The notes beneath the pieces are model-generated. The model was given only the letters and a program-made list of their open reading frames with translations, ran no database searches and was not told the DNA's origin. Of a DNA stretch of 64,000 nt, positions 26,055 to 39,873 are shown piece after piece; the stretch's first letter is position 1, and each line of letters opens with the position of its first letter. A program made the translations under genes and the position numbers. Source of the DNA: Ptychodera flava (lineage: Eukaryota > Hemichordata > Enteropneusta > Ptychoderidae); contig NC_091929.1 of assembly GCF_041260155.1 (NCBI RefSeq), forward strand, positions 42,476,244-42,540,243, given 5' to 3'.

Positions 26055-29000
26055 GGAATTAAGGTGGTCAGTACCTTGAAACAGCAACAATGCCATAGCA
26101 ACTTATCCTGGCCACGCTATCAGACAAGGAATGAGTTTGAAACAAACTGACTGGACAAACATTGTAGATGTTGAACTTCGAAGCACATGTGAAGGTTATA
26201 GACGTCTTCAGGAAAATGTAATATCTGCAAAGATGTTCAATATCTGCTTTTCAAATGTTAAATGAAAGAAATGCACACTTTCAGAGAGAGACAATACTTG
26301 TATTATGATGGACACTATGTGGTGCTGCTGTGTCATGAATATTAAGGTGGTTGCTGCCTAATTTCCCAAGGTGGATTTGGAAGTGAGAAATAGGAACAAG
26401 ATAATATACAAATGGAGACAGCTGTATAAATATTTCACACTGCCAGTGATAGCCCATTGTCCTATCCTGTGGAAGGAGACGATGGGATGACTTTTGTACC
26501 AGTATTTCTCTGTGTTGTAACGTGATACCCAAGAAATCAACATTTTTATCATTGATCATGTGTAGAAACAGGGTTTTATTGAACAATAATGGATGATGTT
26601 GAAATGTGTCATCGTTCTTGTAAAAATTTGAAAAAAGTTTGAAAAATGTTGTGGATCAGATTTTGTTTCCCCGCTGTATAGAATTGAAGAGTCCACCTTT
26701 TTTACCGCCAAGTTGTACAGGCTTATAGAGACGATAAACCCAGCAGTCATGAAACTGGGTCCCTGTCTGAGCAATGGAATGCTATGATAAAGTTAGAATT
26801 AGCTCATAAGATACAAGTGCAATAGGGGATTAAAAATTATTTTTTGTGTTTTTAAGTAGCAATCTCTGCAGTTGGAGGGAAGTTTTCGGCCAAAAACAAG
26901 TTTTTGTACAAAGTATTTGATAAACCACCAGCCGAGAAAAAAAAAACTTGACTAAATCTGGAGAAAAACTAAGTCAGTGTAGAATCTGAAGTGTACCATT
27001 TGTTTGTAGATACATTGGGCTTGTAAAGATAATTGGGAAACAAAATGAATTTTTTGTAAATATTATACTTTGTTATAGAATGGGATAATTCAGAACAAAA
27101 GCAGTGACAGATATTCAGTATTTTAATAAAGGCTGTTATTTGTACGTCATATTATGCATGCAAGTTCATCAAAGTTAATGAAGAAGCTAGAAATGCTCAT
27201 ACACATAAAGTAATTACAGGTGTTATGTAACTGCTACATGTCCTTGACTTTGACAATGTGTGTTGATGTTATATTATTTCTGTTTCATACAGACATTTGT
27301 GTCGATCTTGTTTATGACAGATAGTTTACATTGCAATCTTTCAAATTGCAGTTTCTGAGTGTATAAAGCATTTTTGTTGCTTGATTAAGCTTGCTTGAAA
27401 ATACATTATATGGAGTTAGTTTATGCAGAGCTGTTGCATGTACTTTGAAACCATGGCAACCAATATGGCTTCAATCCAATATGGCTGCCAAACCTCTGAC
27501 TAGAAATTGTTGTAACTTAAATAACACTGTCTCCAAAACAGCCAATAATAAGCAACTGTTTTTGACAATCTTAAGTGCATTTTATTTCCAAAATTCTATT
27601 GAAACAAAAAAAGACAATTTTCTAAATTGCAAAAATATCAGCTCAGATCAAATTACTGTTCAGAATCGTAAAAAGAATATTTTCCAAATTAAAGTCATTA
27701 CTATGGTATAGATGTGGATATACAACAATATAATATGTAATCTTTCCTTGACAAATGACATAGTAAAATTGTCAAAAATTGATAATTCCATGGAAATGCA
27801 TTCTAAATGTCACAAAATCTGTCATGAACATTTATCCAGATAAATATTTTAATAATATGCAGTTGAAAGGGTGCTGTACTGTCACGTTTTAGCTAACTTG
27901 ATAAAAATCACATTGAAGAGGATTTTTTTATATGTAACATTTTTGATATCAGAAATTTCTTTTGTATTTATTTACACTTGCCCAGTTTATTTGTAAACTT
28001 GTCTGGTATAAAGTTTTATAATTATATACCATGTTCTAATAAAAGGGAGGGTTTACATTTAGTTGTAAGTTACGTGATGACAAAAGATTGTCTAAGAATC
28101 AAATTATCCCAACTCAAAAGTGGTATAATCAATAAATTATAAAATTTTGAGCAACTGAGAATATTAACACTTGTGAAACTACAAGAGATTAAGGTTATTG
28201 CCTCATTTTAGACAATTTGGATTTCTTCCATGCTAAAGTTTACAAGGGAGCTGTTGGGGACTGTGACTTCAGCGCAACTTTCAAGGAAGCATATTTTAAA
28301 GATGGAAGCAAAGAAAAGGTGCAGAGAAGTAGCAAACAAACAAACATGTGAGGAAGCAGAAAACAAACAAACAAACAAACATGAGAACAGAAGGTGAATG
28401 TGAAACTGATTACAAAATAGAAGAAGGCAGCTTATCAAATTTCAAAAGCTTCAGAGGACTGAAATCAAATGAAAAATATTTAACTCTATATTCATTTTAC
28501 TTGAAAAAATCCAAGCACCCATTCCATGAGTTCTACTATTTGAAGGTTTCAGCGTACAGATATATGTTTATCAGGTTACTGTACTGACTTTTCTTCTGAA
28601 CAGAAACAGTAATGCTAGCTCTCAAAAGGGGAAATAATATATGAATGCCAGCTTGCTGCAACTGATTTTATGTAGCGATCATAAATAATAGAATAGTGTA
28701 CATTTCAGCATGACGATAGTAATGATGTTGTTCCTTGTTTTAATGGCATAATGGAATCCACAGGTAAAATGTGGATTATAGATTCATATCATCTTACATG
28801 TAGAACAGTACAGATCCCATACATAGCCATACAGAAGATAATCATTATATGAAATTATAGCATCATAATACAGGTTAAGCTCATATTGAACATGGACATG
28901 CTGTATAAATTCTTTGTTGTATGTCCTGTACCATTCTGTAATCACATCTGGCCATTTAGTTAACCTTCATAGTTATACAGTATCATAAAACTAAAAGACA

Positions 29001-29290
29001 TTGCCTTCAATTAGATCTGGTGAACATTACTAGGTTCTCATACAATCTGAAACTCGTTGTAAAGACTGTCCTTTTTGTAACCGAACATCCTCCGTTGATT
29101 TTTTTATTTTTGTTATAATTGTTTTTTATAGCCATGTTGGTATTTCATAGCACAGTACTATTTGGCCTGACTGGTTTCTTTTACTCTTTGATTTGTACAT
29201 GTCTTTAGCTCATTTTCCGCTGCTGACGCAGTCTACTTTATTTAATTACCATATTATTCAAGATTTAATAAATGTTTTTATTGAACTCTA
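26055..29290 (+). other. NAV: NAV 3' untranslated region
   Basis: No ORF of note follows the NAV stop. AATAAA signals occur at 27,125, 28,038 and 29,267. The last is followed within about 40 bases by a GT-rich stretch (TTGTTTGTGTCTTTGTG), the expected downstream element, so I place the main end near 29,290. Shorter isoforms from the earlier signals are possible. Confidence 0.6.
29267..29272 (+). terminator. NAV: Poly(A) signal AATAAA, likely NAV distal end
   Basis: AATAAA in ATTTAATAAATG, followed by a GT-rich tract from about 29,307. It is the best of three candidates in the 3' region. Confidence 0.55.
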
Positions 29291-29299
29291 TCACATGCC

Positions 29300-30884
29300 T
29301 CGTATTGTTTGTGTCTTTGTGCAATTCCTCAGTTATCCAGCAGTTTGACTGCAGCCAAGGGCTGAAAGAAACAAATATTGAATGAAACAAATTTTTCTGT
29401 GAGAGCGATATGAACATTCATAAACATTCTCATTCACAATGCCTCAATTTGCTTGACCCTTGTGCAAAATGCTGCAAAACAGTGTGTGGTATACAAGGAT
29501 TTTTTAGAAATTTTTTGGATAATGATTACAAACGTTACATTTTCTGTTGTCATTATTCAAGCTTAATGAGAAATAGCAAGCAGCAATGGCATATTAGCAT
29601 GTCATCAATTTGTTCACCACTCTATGTATACAAAGAAACATTACAGGACATTATTTGTTGGCTTGTAATTTAAAAACAGGATTATTTACTCTGTTTTTGC
29701 ATCTGCAAATGATGATGCTGTTTGGAAAGACTTTTCAAGACCTGGTAATGTTTCACTGACTTGAATTTCAAGCAATTTATTCATCTATATTGTGTACACT
29801 TATGTGTGCATCTTTAAATGGGACATATTTTGCGGTATTTGGCTTGAATTACTTGAATGACCAGGGAAAGCAATGGCTTCTTGACATTGTCCATGAATTC
29901 AATCTGAATATTGATGAATAGTAAGGCAAATATCAAATTTATATTCACTGTAATGTACACAGAAGGTTGTGGCGTGCTAGCAGGAACATAAATGTCTATT
30001 GATGTGGATGCCAGAAAGATTTTTTCAACTACTGTTCCAACTATTAACTTTCAAGATATTTAACCGAATTCTCAAATAATACAAAAATTACCTCAAAATA
30101 ATTTCCCAAAGGAAGCACACTTTTTGCAGTGTCTATTTTTAGAAATTAATCGAAACTACATCAATATTCCTGAACGCAGAATTCTGCCAACGGATTTTAT
30201 CAAATCGGTTGATGCTAGTTAGTGCACCTACCCGCACGTATTTTGAAAGTTACCGTGAGTGGATGGCGGCCGCAATGCGGCGGAATGTGGATCACCTTCT
30301 CAAACTAAATTGAGACGTAGAGGGCGCTGTTTGGTAGCAGCAGAGCCGGAGGAATTGAACATATGGCCAAGCTGTGTTGCCACATTCGTTGTTCAGCCGA
30401 ATTCATTCATATATGACGACATTAAGAACACTCATCTTTTATGTTCTAACATTAATAAGCTCAGAGCTCATATAAATTTGAATTTCAGATGGAACTGCGT
30501 CCGCAAGAGCAGCCGCGACTTAAACAGGTTCCACTTTGCTGTACAAAACAATATCTGTACCACCTTTAACCCGGTGGTGATAATGGGTCTAAAAATAGTC
30601 TGATGTCATCTAACTGCTCAAAATATTGCTGTTCGCACATCTGTTGGCGTCCTTTTTTATTTGATTACGGGTGTATAGTCGATCGTTTCATCGATATAAG
30701 TGAGCAAACGACAACACACCTCACTCACGGTAGATGGGAACATATATTCGTCACTTATGTAACAACCTGTTGATCTGGCAGTGACAAGAAATGGCTAACA
30801 CGATGTTGTAGATTAACCAAGGCTATGTTTGAACGTCATCGCTGGTAGCATATTTATCAAACGTTTTGTGAAATTTTGTGTAAC
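29300..30884. other. Intergenic region between NAV and the phospholipase gene
   Basis: I see no supported gene. A GC-richer patch around 30,255-30,350 (GATGGCGGCCGCAATGCGGC) carries a short open frame with no recognisable domain. It may be 5' UTR or promoter of the next gene. No TATA box could be assigned with confidence. Confidence 0.4.
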
Positions 30885-33800
30885 ATGGTAGGACATCGCC
30901 ACACATGGTTCTGCTCCAGAACATTGCTTCGGACACTGTGTTTGGTTTTAATGTTGAACACGTGGAATGAAGGTAACGTAAAAAGTATTCTAAGAAACTA
31001 ATGGTGTTTTTTCTACCTGTATACGATACATGTAATTGGTGTAATCTTAGCGTAGAGAACTAGGCTAGCAGTGCTGGAAGAGCGGAGCATGGACGTATGG
31101 ACCCCGGTATGGACACAGCGTGTGTAGTTCTATGGGCATATTATTTCTCTCGAACTCAAACACGAAGCTATGCAAATAGTGTGTTAATTGTTGTAGGTCC
31201 ATTGCCTAGGATACAACCCTCTCAAAATTCGGAATATTTCATCAATATTTAATTGATTACATCTTTTCCGCTTGTGACCACGTCTGCACTAAGCTTACCT
31301 GCCATGACCTGATATGGAGTGTAGATCACGTTGCGTGAAGAGCATTCCAATGTTTATAACGGAACATCGCCATTGGTTTACTCTGCAAAAACCTAGATAA
31401 ATTACAAATCGGCTCAACTTCAAGCTCTCTTCTGAATTACATTATAACAGTATAGCATACATTGGTGTAGACACATATCTGTATGGTTCTGTACAGCTAA
31501 GTATTTATAGCTTTGTAGCAATATTGGACGCAAAATTCGCACAAGCTGGATATATGTCACGTGGACAGAGTGGCTGTGAACTTGAAGAGTATGAAAAGGT
31601 CAAACGGGTGATGTCTGGGCGAAATGCCAGGTCCTAATGCTCTAACAGCCCAATTGTAATAAAAAACAGATTGATTAACTGTACAAAAATTCTTTCGATT
31701 GAAAATGTTGTCATTAGTCTGCCTCAATTTGCGAACAAGACAATGGATCCAGGTTAATAGTATTCTACGATGGAGGTAAACAGTCTTTGGAAACATGTGA
31801 TCTGGTATCTATAAGTGGACCCTGACCAGTGCATTATTGACTAAGAATACATTAAACAAGAAACCTGGATATAAGACAAGCGTTTACGTTTTTAATGCGT
31901 TAGCACTCAGGCCCTGGTTCTGGCATTAGTACATGTTGACATTAAACGTAATTCTCCCTGAAATTCGTGTCTACATGTAGTTAATCAATTGTTTGGATGT
32001 AAAGCTGATAAAAGACCAGTTCAAAAAGATAAACATATATAGATACAAGAGTAGATACTGCCTGCCGATAGTGCATCGAAGTGTTACGCATCTATCGCCG
32101 AGGTGAGGAATTCGCTGAGAACAAAAACATTTATATTAAAAAATTGTCCAAAAGGCACAAGGCCAACTACATTATACGACATGATAAGGCAAAGGTATTA
32201 AGTAGAAAAAATCACACTCATTTAAAGTGAATTTGTTTAATTTGTTGATATTTCGATATGAGTCAACAAATTTTGATGAAATGTATCGACCCTGCTGGAC
32301 AAGTGTGTGCATGTATCTGCTGGACAAGTGTGTACATGTATGTGCTTTCCATAATTGCGTTATGATTTTGAACAATACTTCTCGGCATTTTAACATATGG
32401 TGCTACATGTTACAATACCGTAGTTATGAGTATAATTATATCCATTTCGAAAAACAGTTAATAATTCTAGAGAGTTCTGTGGCTTAAAAATATTCTATAG
32501 ATGGAAAAGATGACATAGAATGCTATAGCAGTCTACTGAACATTGTTCGTAAGTGATTGGCAGTTTATTTTTCAGTTGTACAGAGATGGGTAGGATAACA
32601 CTTTGACTGACGTTTTTTATTTAAACTTCCAAAATACGCGGGTGGAAGTGTCGGAATAACTTGTGCGGGTATAACCAAGTTAAACATTGCCTTAACAACA
32701 AAAAGTGTTGATTATCTATATGACAAAGGGAAACTATATATAAAGCACTTCAGTGAATATTAATAATGAAAGAAGTATTGTCGTGAAAAATTCGAATAAA
32801 TCTTTGGCGCATCCCGGCTCCCTCACCCCTTCCTGACTCCCCATGTGCTTAATTTATTTTAACAGCTTTAGCAGAGAGAGGTGAACGCAATCGTCGAAGT
32901 GTACTACAGCTAGCTGACATGATCGAATGCACCACCGGTCTGAAATGGGTGGCTGATGTCGCCGCCGACTACATCGGATACGGCTGTTATTGTGGACCGG
33001 GCGGTGAGGGCGTCCCAGTTGATGAATCCGACGAGTAAGTTTTGTCACGAGGGCATACAACTAAACATAGATTCTCGAGAAAAACGTTTTCCGAGGATCA
33101 AAGTTTTCTTGAGGATATATGCTATTACAAAGGGCGTTAAAACGCAAGATGTACGGCTGTAACGTTCAGGTGTGTGTGGGGGGGGGGGGGGGACGAAAAG
33201 TAATTCTTCGTAGTTCATTTAAAAGGGAGGCTGTCGTCGGTCGTCGGAACTGCGCACATGCGACTTTCTTGTTTACAAACAATGTATTTCATGCATGATA
33301 TCTAAATGCATCACTTCAACATAGCTGCAACATTTAAATTTCATTGTTAATAAACATGTTTTAACTTTCATTAATCGCCAATGCACCCTAGAGACAGTGT
33401 TTACATCGGTCGTGGGGTCCCTGGCAACCTTTGAGCAGAGTCCCGACGACTGCCTTTCTTTAAACATTGAGATTTTTGTATCATTTGACAAAATGTGGCA
33501 TTTTAGTCACAAATACACCAGTTTGACCTCACAGTGCCACTGTCCTAGATAGTTCATAGACTGGAGACGGATCAGCTAAAAATCCCGTAGTAACTATGTC
33601 ATGAAAACACCGCCCATTGCCCATAGCTATCTATGATGGAGGTATTGCCATATTCCTCGTCATAATAAGTGACGTAGATGCATTTTTTTTGCATGGGCAA
33701 AGGGTTGTGAAACACACATAAAATGACATTTCCAACGGCGTCATTCCGTAGATGAATCCAAAAAGTAGGTTCTCGGAAGTATAAAAACAGTCAAAGCGAA

Positions 33801-35177
33801 CCCATAAGCTTACAAACTGAGAGAGCATCAACGAAATAACACGAATATAGTGAGTGTATGGTCTTCGGGCTTTTAACCAGGAAAAAATCTGTAGTAACAT
33901 CAATCATCAATACTATTTTAATATCTTTTGATTATTACAGTATTTCTACGGTAGTGTAATTTCCTGACAGGTAAAGTCCGAGTCGCATGTTTCAGCAATG
34001 AACCACACCCAGTTATGGTATGCTAGATTTTGACCAGTGTACGATATTATGTGTATGAACGATAGCGAGTGCATATATGTCATGAACTGGTCATAATCAA
34101 ATGGTATACCCGTTTGTATTATATCATAATATTAAATGAAATTCTTGCGTGAGCTCGTATATGGTTATTTTCATGTCTCGACCAATCAGATCGCATTATT
34201 TGCGCCATCAATATATTGGTATAATATAATACGCAACAGAGTGACCGATGTTATGTAAATTGTTATAGATTATTGATAAATTCACCTTTTTTTTCCAGAA
34301 TAAAAACTCATGTATTTTTTCTATCCATGTTTAGGCTAGCTACTGAACGTTACGAACGTTACAATAGATCGAGAACTTTCCGTAAAAGTTCTGTTTGTTT
34401 TTGTACTTGAAAACCCATTCTCATTAAAGTTGTGACGTCTACATTCTGCTTTCCTTAAATGTAGATGTTGTAGGATTCATGACCTGTGCTACATTTATCT
34501 GGAAGGCAACAAGACCTGCCTGAGCGTGGAGACATATTTCTCATCCTACGGTTATGAGTTGCTTAACTGCCAAAGCGAAGATGTCAGTATCACGTGCCGT
34601 AAGTAGAATAAGACTGACGTTCTGTCACGGGGAAGCACAGAGACACTTTGAATCGTGTCAAAATTGAAAATTACCGTATGCATGCTAATTAAACCCGATT
34701 CGCCTTCACTAAAATTCTCTTGATTGAGAAAAAAACAGCACAATTATCTCACCTGAGATGCACAACTGCAGAGAAAAACAAAATATTTTTATTTATACGC
34801 AAAATAGTTGATAAACATCTTTCTTTACAGTTTTATCAAAGAGTCAATTATTCAATCTCCTACATTTTTGGAAAACGACTCATAGTACAACCGGAGTGAG
34901 TCGCAGTTGGGGTAAATGTTCGCAGACCGAACGCATAACATGGTGGTGATTGTCACTGCAGTTTACGACCTGAACCGTTCCTCAACGTTTCATCTTTATA
35001 TTTTATTTTCTTTCTTTAGAGGCAGCTAGTGATTATTCAAGGATGTCAAGATTCTTGGGTTTCGCAGATTGTGGGGCAGCATTGTGCCAGTGTGACAAGG
35101 CAGTTGCACTCTGTTTGGGAAAACATCGAGATACTTTCAACCACGACTATGAAGAATGGGACAGAAGAAATTGTTAG
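30885..35177 (+). CDS. Secreted phospholipase A2 (182 aa, four exons, complete)
   Basis: Secreted PLA2s cut the sn-2 ester of glycerophospholipids with calcium as cofactor. Exons: 30885-30972, 32866-33034, 34465-34598, 35020-35177; they sum to 549 nt in frame. Residues 1 to about 29 form a signal peptide (hydrophobic LLRTLCLVLML). A short propeptide ends in RNRR at 37-40, a likely furin-type site. The calcium loop is YGCYCGPGGEGVPVD (68-82), with Tyr71, Gly73, Gly75 and Asp92 as ligands. The active site is CCRIHDLCY with catalytic His91, and Asp156 in CQCDKAVALC completes the pair. Cysteines are dense, and the chain ends in Cys182, as in group I/II-like enzymes. The start has A at -3 and G at +4 and an in-frame TAG 13 codons upstream. 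All key residues are present, so it should be catalytic. The subgroup cannot be assigned without a tree. Confidence 0.95.
33178..33192 (+). repeat. 15-base G run in PLA2 intron 2
   Basis: Uninterrupted G run after TGTGTGT, inside the intron between the calcium-loop and active-site exons. A G-quadruplex or slippage site is possible. Confidence 0.9.
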
Positions 35178-35418
35178 AATTGAAAACAGCGCCCTCACCA
35201 GGGACTTCACAGGGGATTGTTACATCGGATCGTTAGAATTAGATGCTAGGGATGAATGAAGTGAACTGACCTACAAAACAACGCAGTCGTGGAGGAAAGC
35301 AAACCATGACATTAATTCACAAGCCTCGTAGGAATATTCAATCATCCTCATTGGGCATATTTCGTCTTTCAATGAGAAAAAAATGTTTAAGTTCATAATT
35401 ATCAAATATAATACTATA

Positions 35419-35424
35419 AATAAA
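35419..35424 (+). terminator. Poly(A) signal AATAAA of the PLA2 gene
   Basis: AATAAA 242 bp after the stop codon, followed within about 10 bases by ACGTTGGTGTTATC, a GT-containing stretch. It is the first such signal after the ORF. Confidence 0.6.
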
Positions 35425-36869
35425 CTCACGTTGGTGTTATCAGGGTTGAACTGCTTTCCCGCGCTGACCCTGGGTGACCCAAGGTAGGGTCGCCTTATTT
35501 GACGGCAGGGTCTGTGTTACTTCGTTGAGTTAAAAACGTTTTCCAAAATTACTGACCGGCGCAGGTTTTCAACAACAAATTTGACACAGCCGTGTGTGTG
35601 TACAGTCGAACCGCTATTGTCGTTTCTTACCAGTCCAACGATGGAGTAATCACATAGCTGTACGCCAGAGAAGCTCTCATGTGATGATACATAGATATGA
35701 TTTCATTATAAAAATTCATATAATTATCACCAGCTTTAACATAAATGTTCTTGACGACTCCTTGAAGATGAAATGTGGCTAATGAGCCACTCAGTGAAAA
35801 TAGATGAAACTGAAGACATGGTAAACACAGGATATTGTCGGATTCTGAAATAAAATGTACCTCAGGGTGACCAAATAACATATCAACGTATCTTTCGAGA
35901 ATTTTGAGAAACAAAGCAATATATTTTAAAAATCGATGACGCGAATTTAGAGGTACAGTTTAACGAGAACTATCTTATCAGCCTTTTTTCTCACAAATAT
36001 GACATTTGTAGAATTACGTACATATTCATGTTATTGCAGTCTGGATGACTCGCCAGCAAAATTATTATTATTTGCAACGAGACACCGTGGAGGGACGGTG
36101 AATGAGAGTAGCAAACGTAGAGTAAAACGTTCCATGATATGAAATCAACTTGAAGTCATATAAAGAAATCAACATTAGCAAGACCCATGAAAGATGTGTC
36201 GTAGACAGACCTCTTTGAAATGTAAATTTATATCGTGAAATTAGCAAATTAACTTCAACTTTAGTTAAATTTTATTCAAAGAATCAGGACCATAGAATAC
36301 CTTTTTTAACATGGAGTTCGCTTCACCGTTATGTGTAGTACAAATACAGAGAAAATAATAAAATTTGAATGTTTTAAGTACGGAGACTACAGCTGTCTTA
36401 GGATCTGGTTTTTTTTTACTTAATACTTCCATTGTACGTGCTAACATTAAAAGTTTTGCTGGTGCGTGACTTTTCTTAAAGTGACGGTAATTTTGATGAT
36501 TTTTTCACTATTTTTGTTTAGTGTCAACTAGATATACTCCCTAAAGTATATTTAGATACATATATTCAGCTCTTCAGCTTACCAACTCAGTCTGCTATTA
36601 TGTTTAACTGAATTGTGGTCTTGACTACGGAATTCAAATTTAAATGTCAAAAATCATAGTGTGTTAGACACTGTGTTGGTGAACTCTATAGTGTCTGAAG
36701 ATATTTCTGGGAGTTGATCAAGAACTTCCAAATGCCATACACAATATCACCAATTATAGTAAACGATCACCAAAAGAAACGGCTACAGACTATTGAAGGA
36801 CACTTTGCAGCGTTCTTTTTCATGATCAAGACTAACAAAGCTCGACCATCATATCTTTACTAACTATAG

Positions 36870-36991
36870 GTAAGCGGACGGATGGAGACTGAATTTAATA
36901 GTCAGTTTGCCAATAAAATTCCGAGGCCGAGGAGTTTTATGGCAAACTGGACCATTAAATTCCGTAAACCGCCGACTACGAGTTCGCTTAC
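36870..36991. repeat. Imperfect inverted repeat, about 122 bp
   Basis: The left end GTAAGCGGAC and right end GTTCGCTTAC pair. Inside, GAATTTAATAGTCAGTTTGC pairs with GCAAACTGGACCATTAAATTC with mismatches, leaving almost no loop. It could be a decayed foldback element. Confidence 0.6.
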
Positions 36992-37212
36992 TGTGTTATA
37001 CCATGAATTTGCCGAGTTTTAGAGCCTTGTTTGCCCGCCGGAAGTTTTTATTCGTGGTTTTGAACAGTGTAGTGTAAGTTGAAGCGTTTTGTCACCAGGT
37101 TGAAGGAAAGTATAAAAAATAATCCAAGATTGGGTTGACTCGTTTGGGTTTAAAACTTTGAGCAGCGTGTGCAGCACCCACACAATTGCGGAGTCACTCT
37201 ACGTATTTCGAT

Positions 37213-37359
37213 ATGGCCGAACCATTGGCTGACATGATTGACTGGGAAGCAGAGTTCATCTTATCGCAGATTGATATCGATGATAGTATTGCACGAGGGT
37301 TAAGCTTTCTTTCTGCTCAGCAATATATACCTGATAAAATCACTGAACGTGTCTTTTGA
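37213..37359 (+). other. Short open frame of 48 codons, unknown
   Basis: The frame starts MAEPLADMIDWEAEF and ends in KITERVF before TGA. It overlaps the beginning of the 400 bp repeat; in the copies at 47,240 and 58,694 the equivalent frame lacks this start, and the second has an early TAG. It may be the remnant N-terminus of a repeat-encoded protein or chance. I recognise no domain. Confidence 0.2.
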
Positions 37360-37698
37360 CATAGTAGTCTACTTCGTGTCCAATAAAGTATAAGTGTATC
37401 GAAAGGAAAGGCAGCCAGCTTCCACAGCAAATCCTTGCTACACACCTGTTTAAACCCTCTTTAGGGGCCTAATGCTCTCTATTTGCTGTATATCCACCGT
37501 AGAACTGATGGTTGATAGCATAGCCGTTAAATCTATCTAGATTGACCCTTTTTTGAATGCCGCCCTGAGAAGCTATCACTCTTTAATTGTATATTGCAAA
37601 GGTCTTTAAATTCAGTTTCTCGAGTGCATTGCACTAGTTCATGGGAGCGTCCGGGAATTCTGGAAAAAAAATCAAATTTTTCTGCTGCTGTTGGCTAA
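37284..37698. repeat. 400 bp dispersed repeat, solitary copy
   Basis: From TAGTATTGCACGAGGGTTAA to TTGGCTAA it matches 47,240-47,646 and 58,694-59,101 in the same orientation, with more divergence than those two show to each other. The latter pair lie in the equivalent intron of the duplicated genes. Confidence 0.85.
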
Positions 37699-38247
37699 AA
37701 ACTTTTTGACACATTGATAGTTCCAATTCTTTAATATGCTTCTGAAATTTGGGCAACAGAAATCACTAGTACTGATAATTGTCTTGAAAGTCTTTGTATG
37801 TCGTTTTACAGATTTATTCTAGGAGTCAGTAAAGGTACTCCTTTGGAAGGCATAAGAGCTGAGTTGGGTAAACTACCATTGAAGATCTCACTTTATATGT
37901 CTGTTATAAGATATTGGTGTAGACTGAACAGTTTGCCTTCAAATCACATTCTTAAAAGGCACTCACAGAAAACAGAAAAATTCAATCTCCTTGGGTGAAA
38001 TTTATTAATCGCAATTGGGGGATTGTAATCATATGCATGTTTTCAGTTCATTGGGAGTGAAATCATATTGTCAACCAAAGAAGAAAATAAAATAAAATCT
38101 TACGAGTGAATATTTGGGTTCATGGAGGAGAAATCTGTTTGATGATGTAAGAAAAAATGGAAATGGTAACAAATTACGTACATATAGAATTTTCAAAACT
38201 CAGTTTGTTTTTCGAAATTACTTAGAATGCTTGTCTGACTTTACACT

Positions 38248-38465
38248 CTGTGCTGCGGCATTTTGTAATACTGACGTGTTTTGTAATAAATTACGCAAAA
38301 TGTAATAAGGGGTATCAGCATTTTGTAATAACTGACGCATTTTGTAATAACGTCTGCAGTATTTTGTAATAAACCAGTCTACGCGTTTTGTAACAAGAGT
38401 ATCAGCATTTTGTAATGATTCGCACTTTGTAATAACAGTTAACGCATTTTGTAATAATTTTAAAA
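38248..38465 (+). repeat. Left terminal inverted repeat with GCATTTTGTAATAA sub-repeats
   Basis: At least seven partial copies of CATTTTGTAATAA/ACGCATTTTGTAATAA. It pairs with 43,247-43,468. Confidence 0.85.
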
Positions 38466-39434
38466 CTATATTTCCCAGTTTTAAAGCATTAACAGATATT
38501 TTATTGACTTTGGAATGGTATTACACAGTGTGTGTTTACTTGGTAAGTACAAAAATTTGATCCCTCCCTGACTTCCATTTCAAATTAGAAAGACTTAATT
38601 TTAGATAGCTGTCAATCAGTATTTTTACCAACTGATCATCTGAGGCAGGTAACTACTAGATTTTGACTAGTTTATTATCATATATTTGAGAGAATCATTG
38701 GTATACACAGTCAGTTGATTTATTAAATAGAGGATAACGACATTCTTTCTGATGTATTGCAGACAACCAGCAATCAACAGGTAGATACTCAGATAAAATA
38801 AAATATAATAACATAAAATAAATTATTATACATCTGCCTTCGCAAACAATAGAATCGAGCTTCCGTAAAAACGGGCACGTAACGGGCATGCAATAACCCC
38901 TTTACTTTCATATTTGATGATAAACATTGCGTCATTGAATGGCTCCATACTGAAACTTCATACTGTACTTTGAAAATAACTTCTGATAAAAGAAACAGAA
39001 GTAAATGTATTACGACTGTTTGAAGGTGAAAAATATTATGAGGTAATAACGAAAGTTCACCAAGACGGCACTGTACAAATATGGCACGACATCGCTGCTG
39101 GGCTCGTACATCGAATGTTGGATGAGCACGCGATGTAAACAAAGATGGCGCTTACCCTTAACCCGCTCGCAGTTAAGAGGGCGATGCAGAATATGCCTCT
39201 AAAGTGTATGGAATAATGCATTGGAAACGACGGATGCATACATTCTTAATAAAAAAGGAGATTTATGATAATAATTATTACGAAAATACCGCAAAGTAAG
39301 CACTCAGGCATTATTGCAACGCATCGCCCGACGCGCTAAACGCGCGCTATTGACTACATGTATGTGTCTTTATACATTCTTTGCGTTATTTTCGTAATAA
39401 CCTTAACTATACTGAAGTAATCTAAAGTAAACAA

Positions 39435-39483
39435 AACTAAAACTAAACTAAACTAAACTAAACTAAACTAAACTTAACTAAAA
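39435..39483. repeat. (ACTAA)n microsatellite
   Basis: About nine AAACT/ACTAA pentamers with small breaks at the right end. Confidence 0.9.
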
Positions 39484-39557
39484 TAGTCAGAATAATCTGA
39501 TGTTTTAGTGATTTGACTTGTTTAGCTACTAAAGCGGAAGTGTATCTGACCTGTTGA

Positions 39558-39719
39558 GTATGTATGTATGTATGTATGTATGTATGTATGTATGTATGTA
39601 TGTATGTATGTATGTATGTATGTATGTATGTATGTATGTATGTATGTATGTATGTATGTATGTATGTATGTATGTATGTATGTATGTATGTATGTATGTA
39701 TGTATGTATGTATGTATGT
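39558..39719. repeat. (ATGT)n microsatellite, about 40 copies
   Basis: A near-perfect tetranucleotide run. It generates false Met-Tyr-Val-Cys and His-Thr-Tyr-Ile open frames on both strands. Confidence 0.98.
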
Positions 39720-39735
39720 CTGCATCTATGTGGGT

Positions 39736-39784
39736 AGGGAGGGAGGAAGGGAGGGAGGGAGGAAAGAGTGTCTGAGTATGCCTG

Positions 39785-39870
<86 letters not shown>
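39736..39870. repeat. Compound GGGA / TATC / TGTC microsatellites
   Basis: A GGGA-rich stretch (39,736-39,762) is followed by (TATC)n from 39,784 to about 39,839 and (TGTC)n to about 39,870, all within 150 bases. Confidence 0.95.

Positions 39871-39873
<3 letters not shown>

Larger units (their letters stand above)
35425..38247. other. Intergenic region downstream of the phospholipase gene
   Basis: I see no conserved protein. It holds an imperfect inverted repeat (36,870-36,991), a 48-codon open frame (37,213-37,359) and one copy of a 400 bp repeat that also lies in both duplicated genes. Confidence 0.5.

Noticed and set aside
30259..30603. 114-codon open frame upstream of the phospholipase
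   Set aside because: No recognisable domain; composition changes abruptly from GC-rich to AT-rich along the frame, and it is not needed for the downstream gene.
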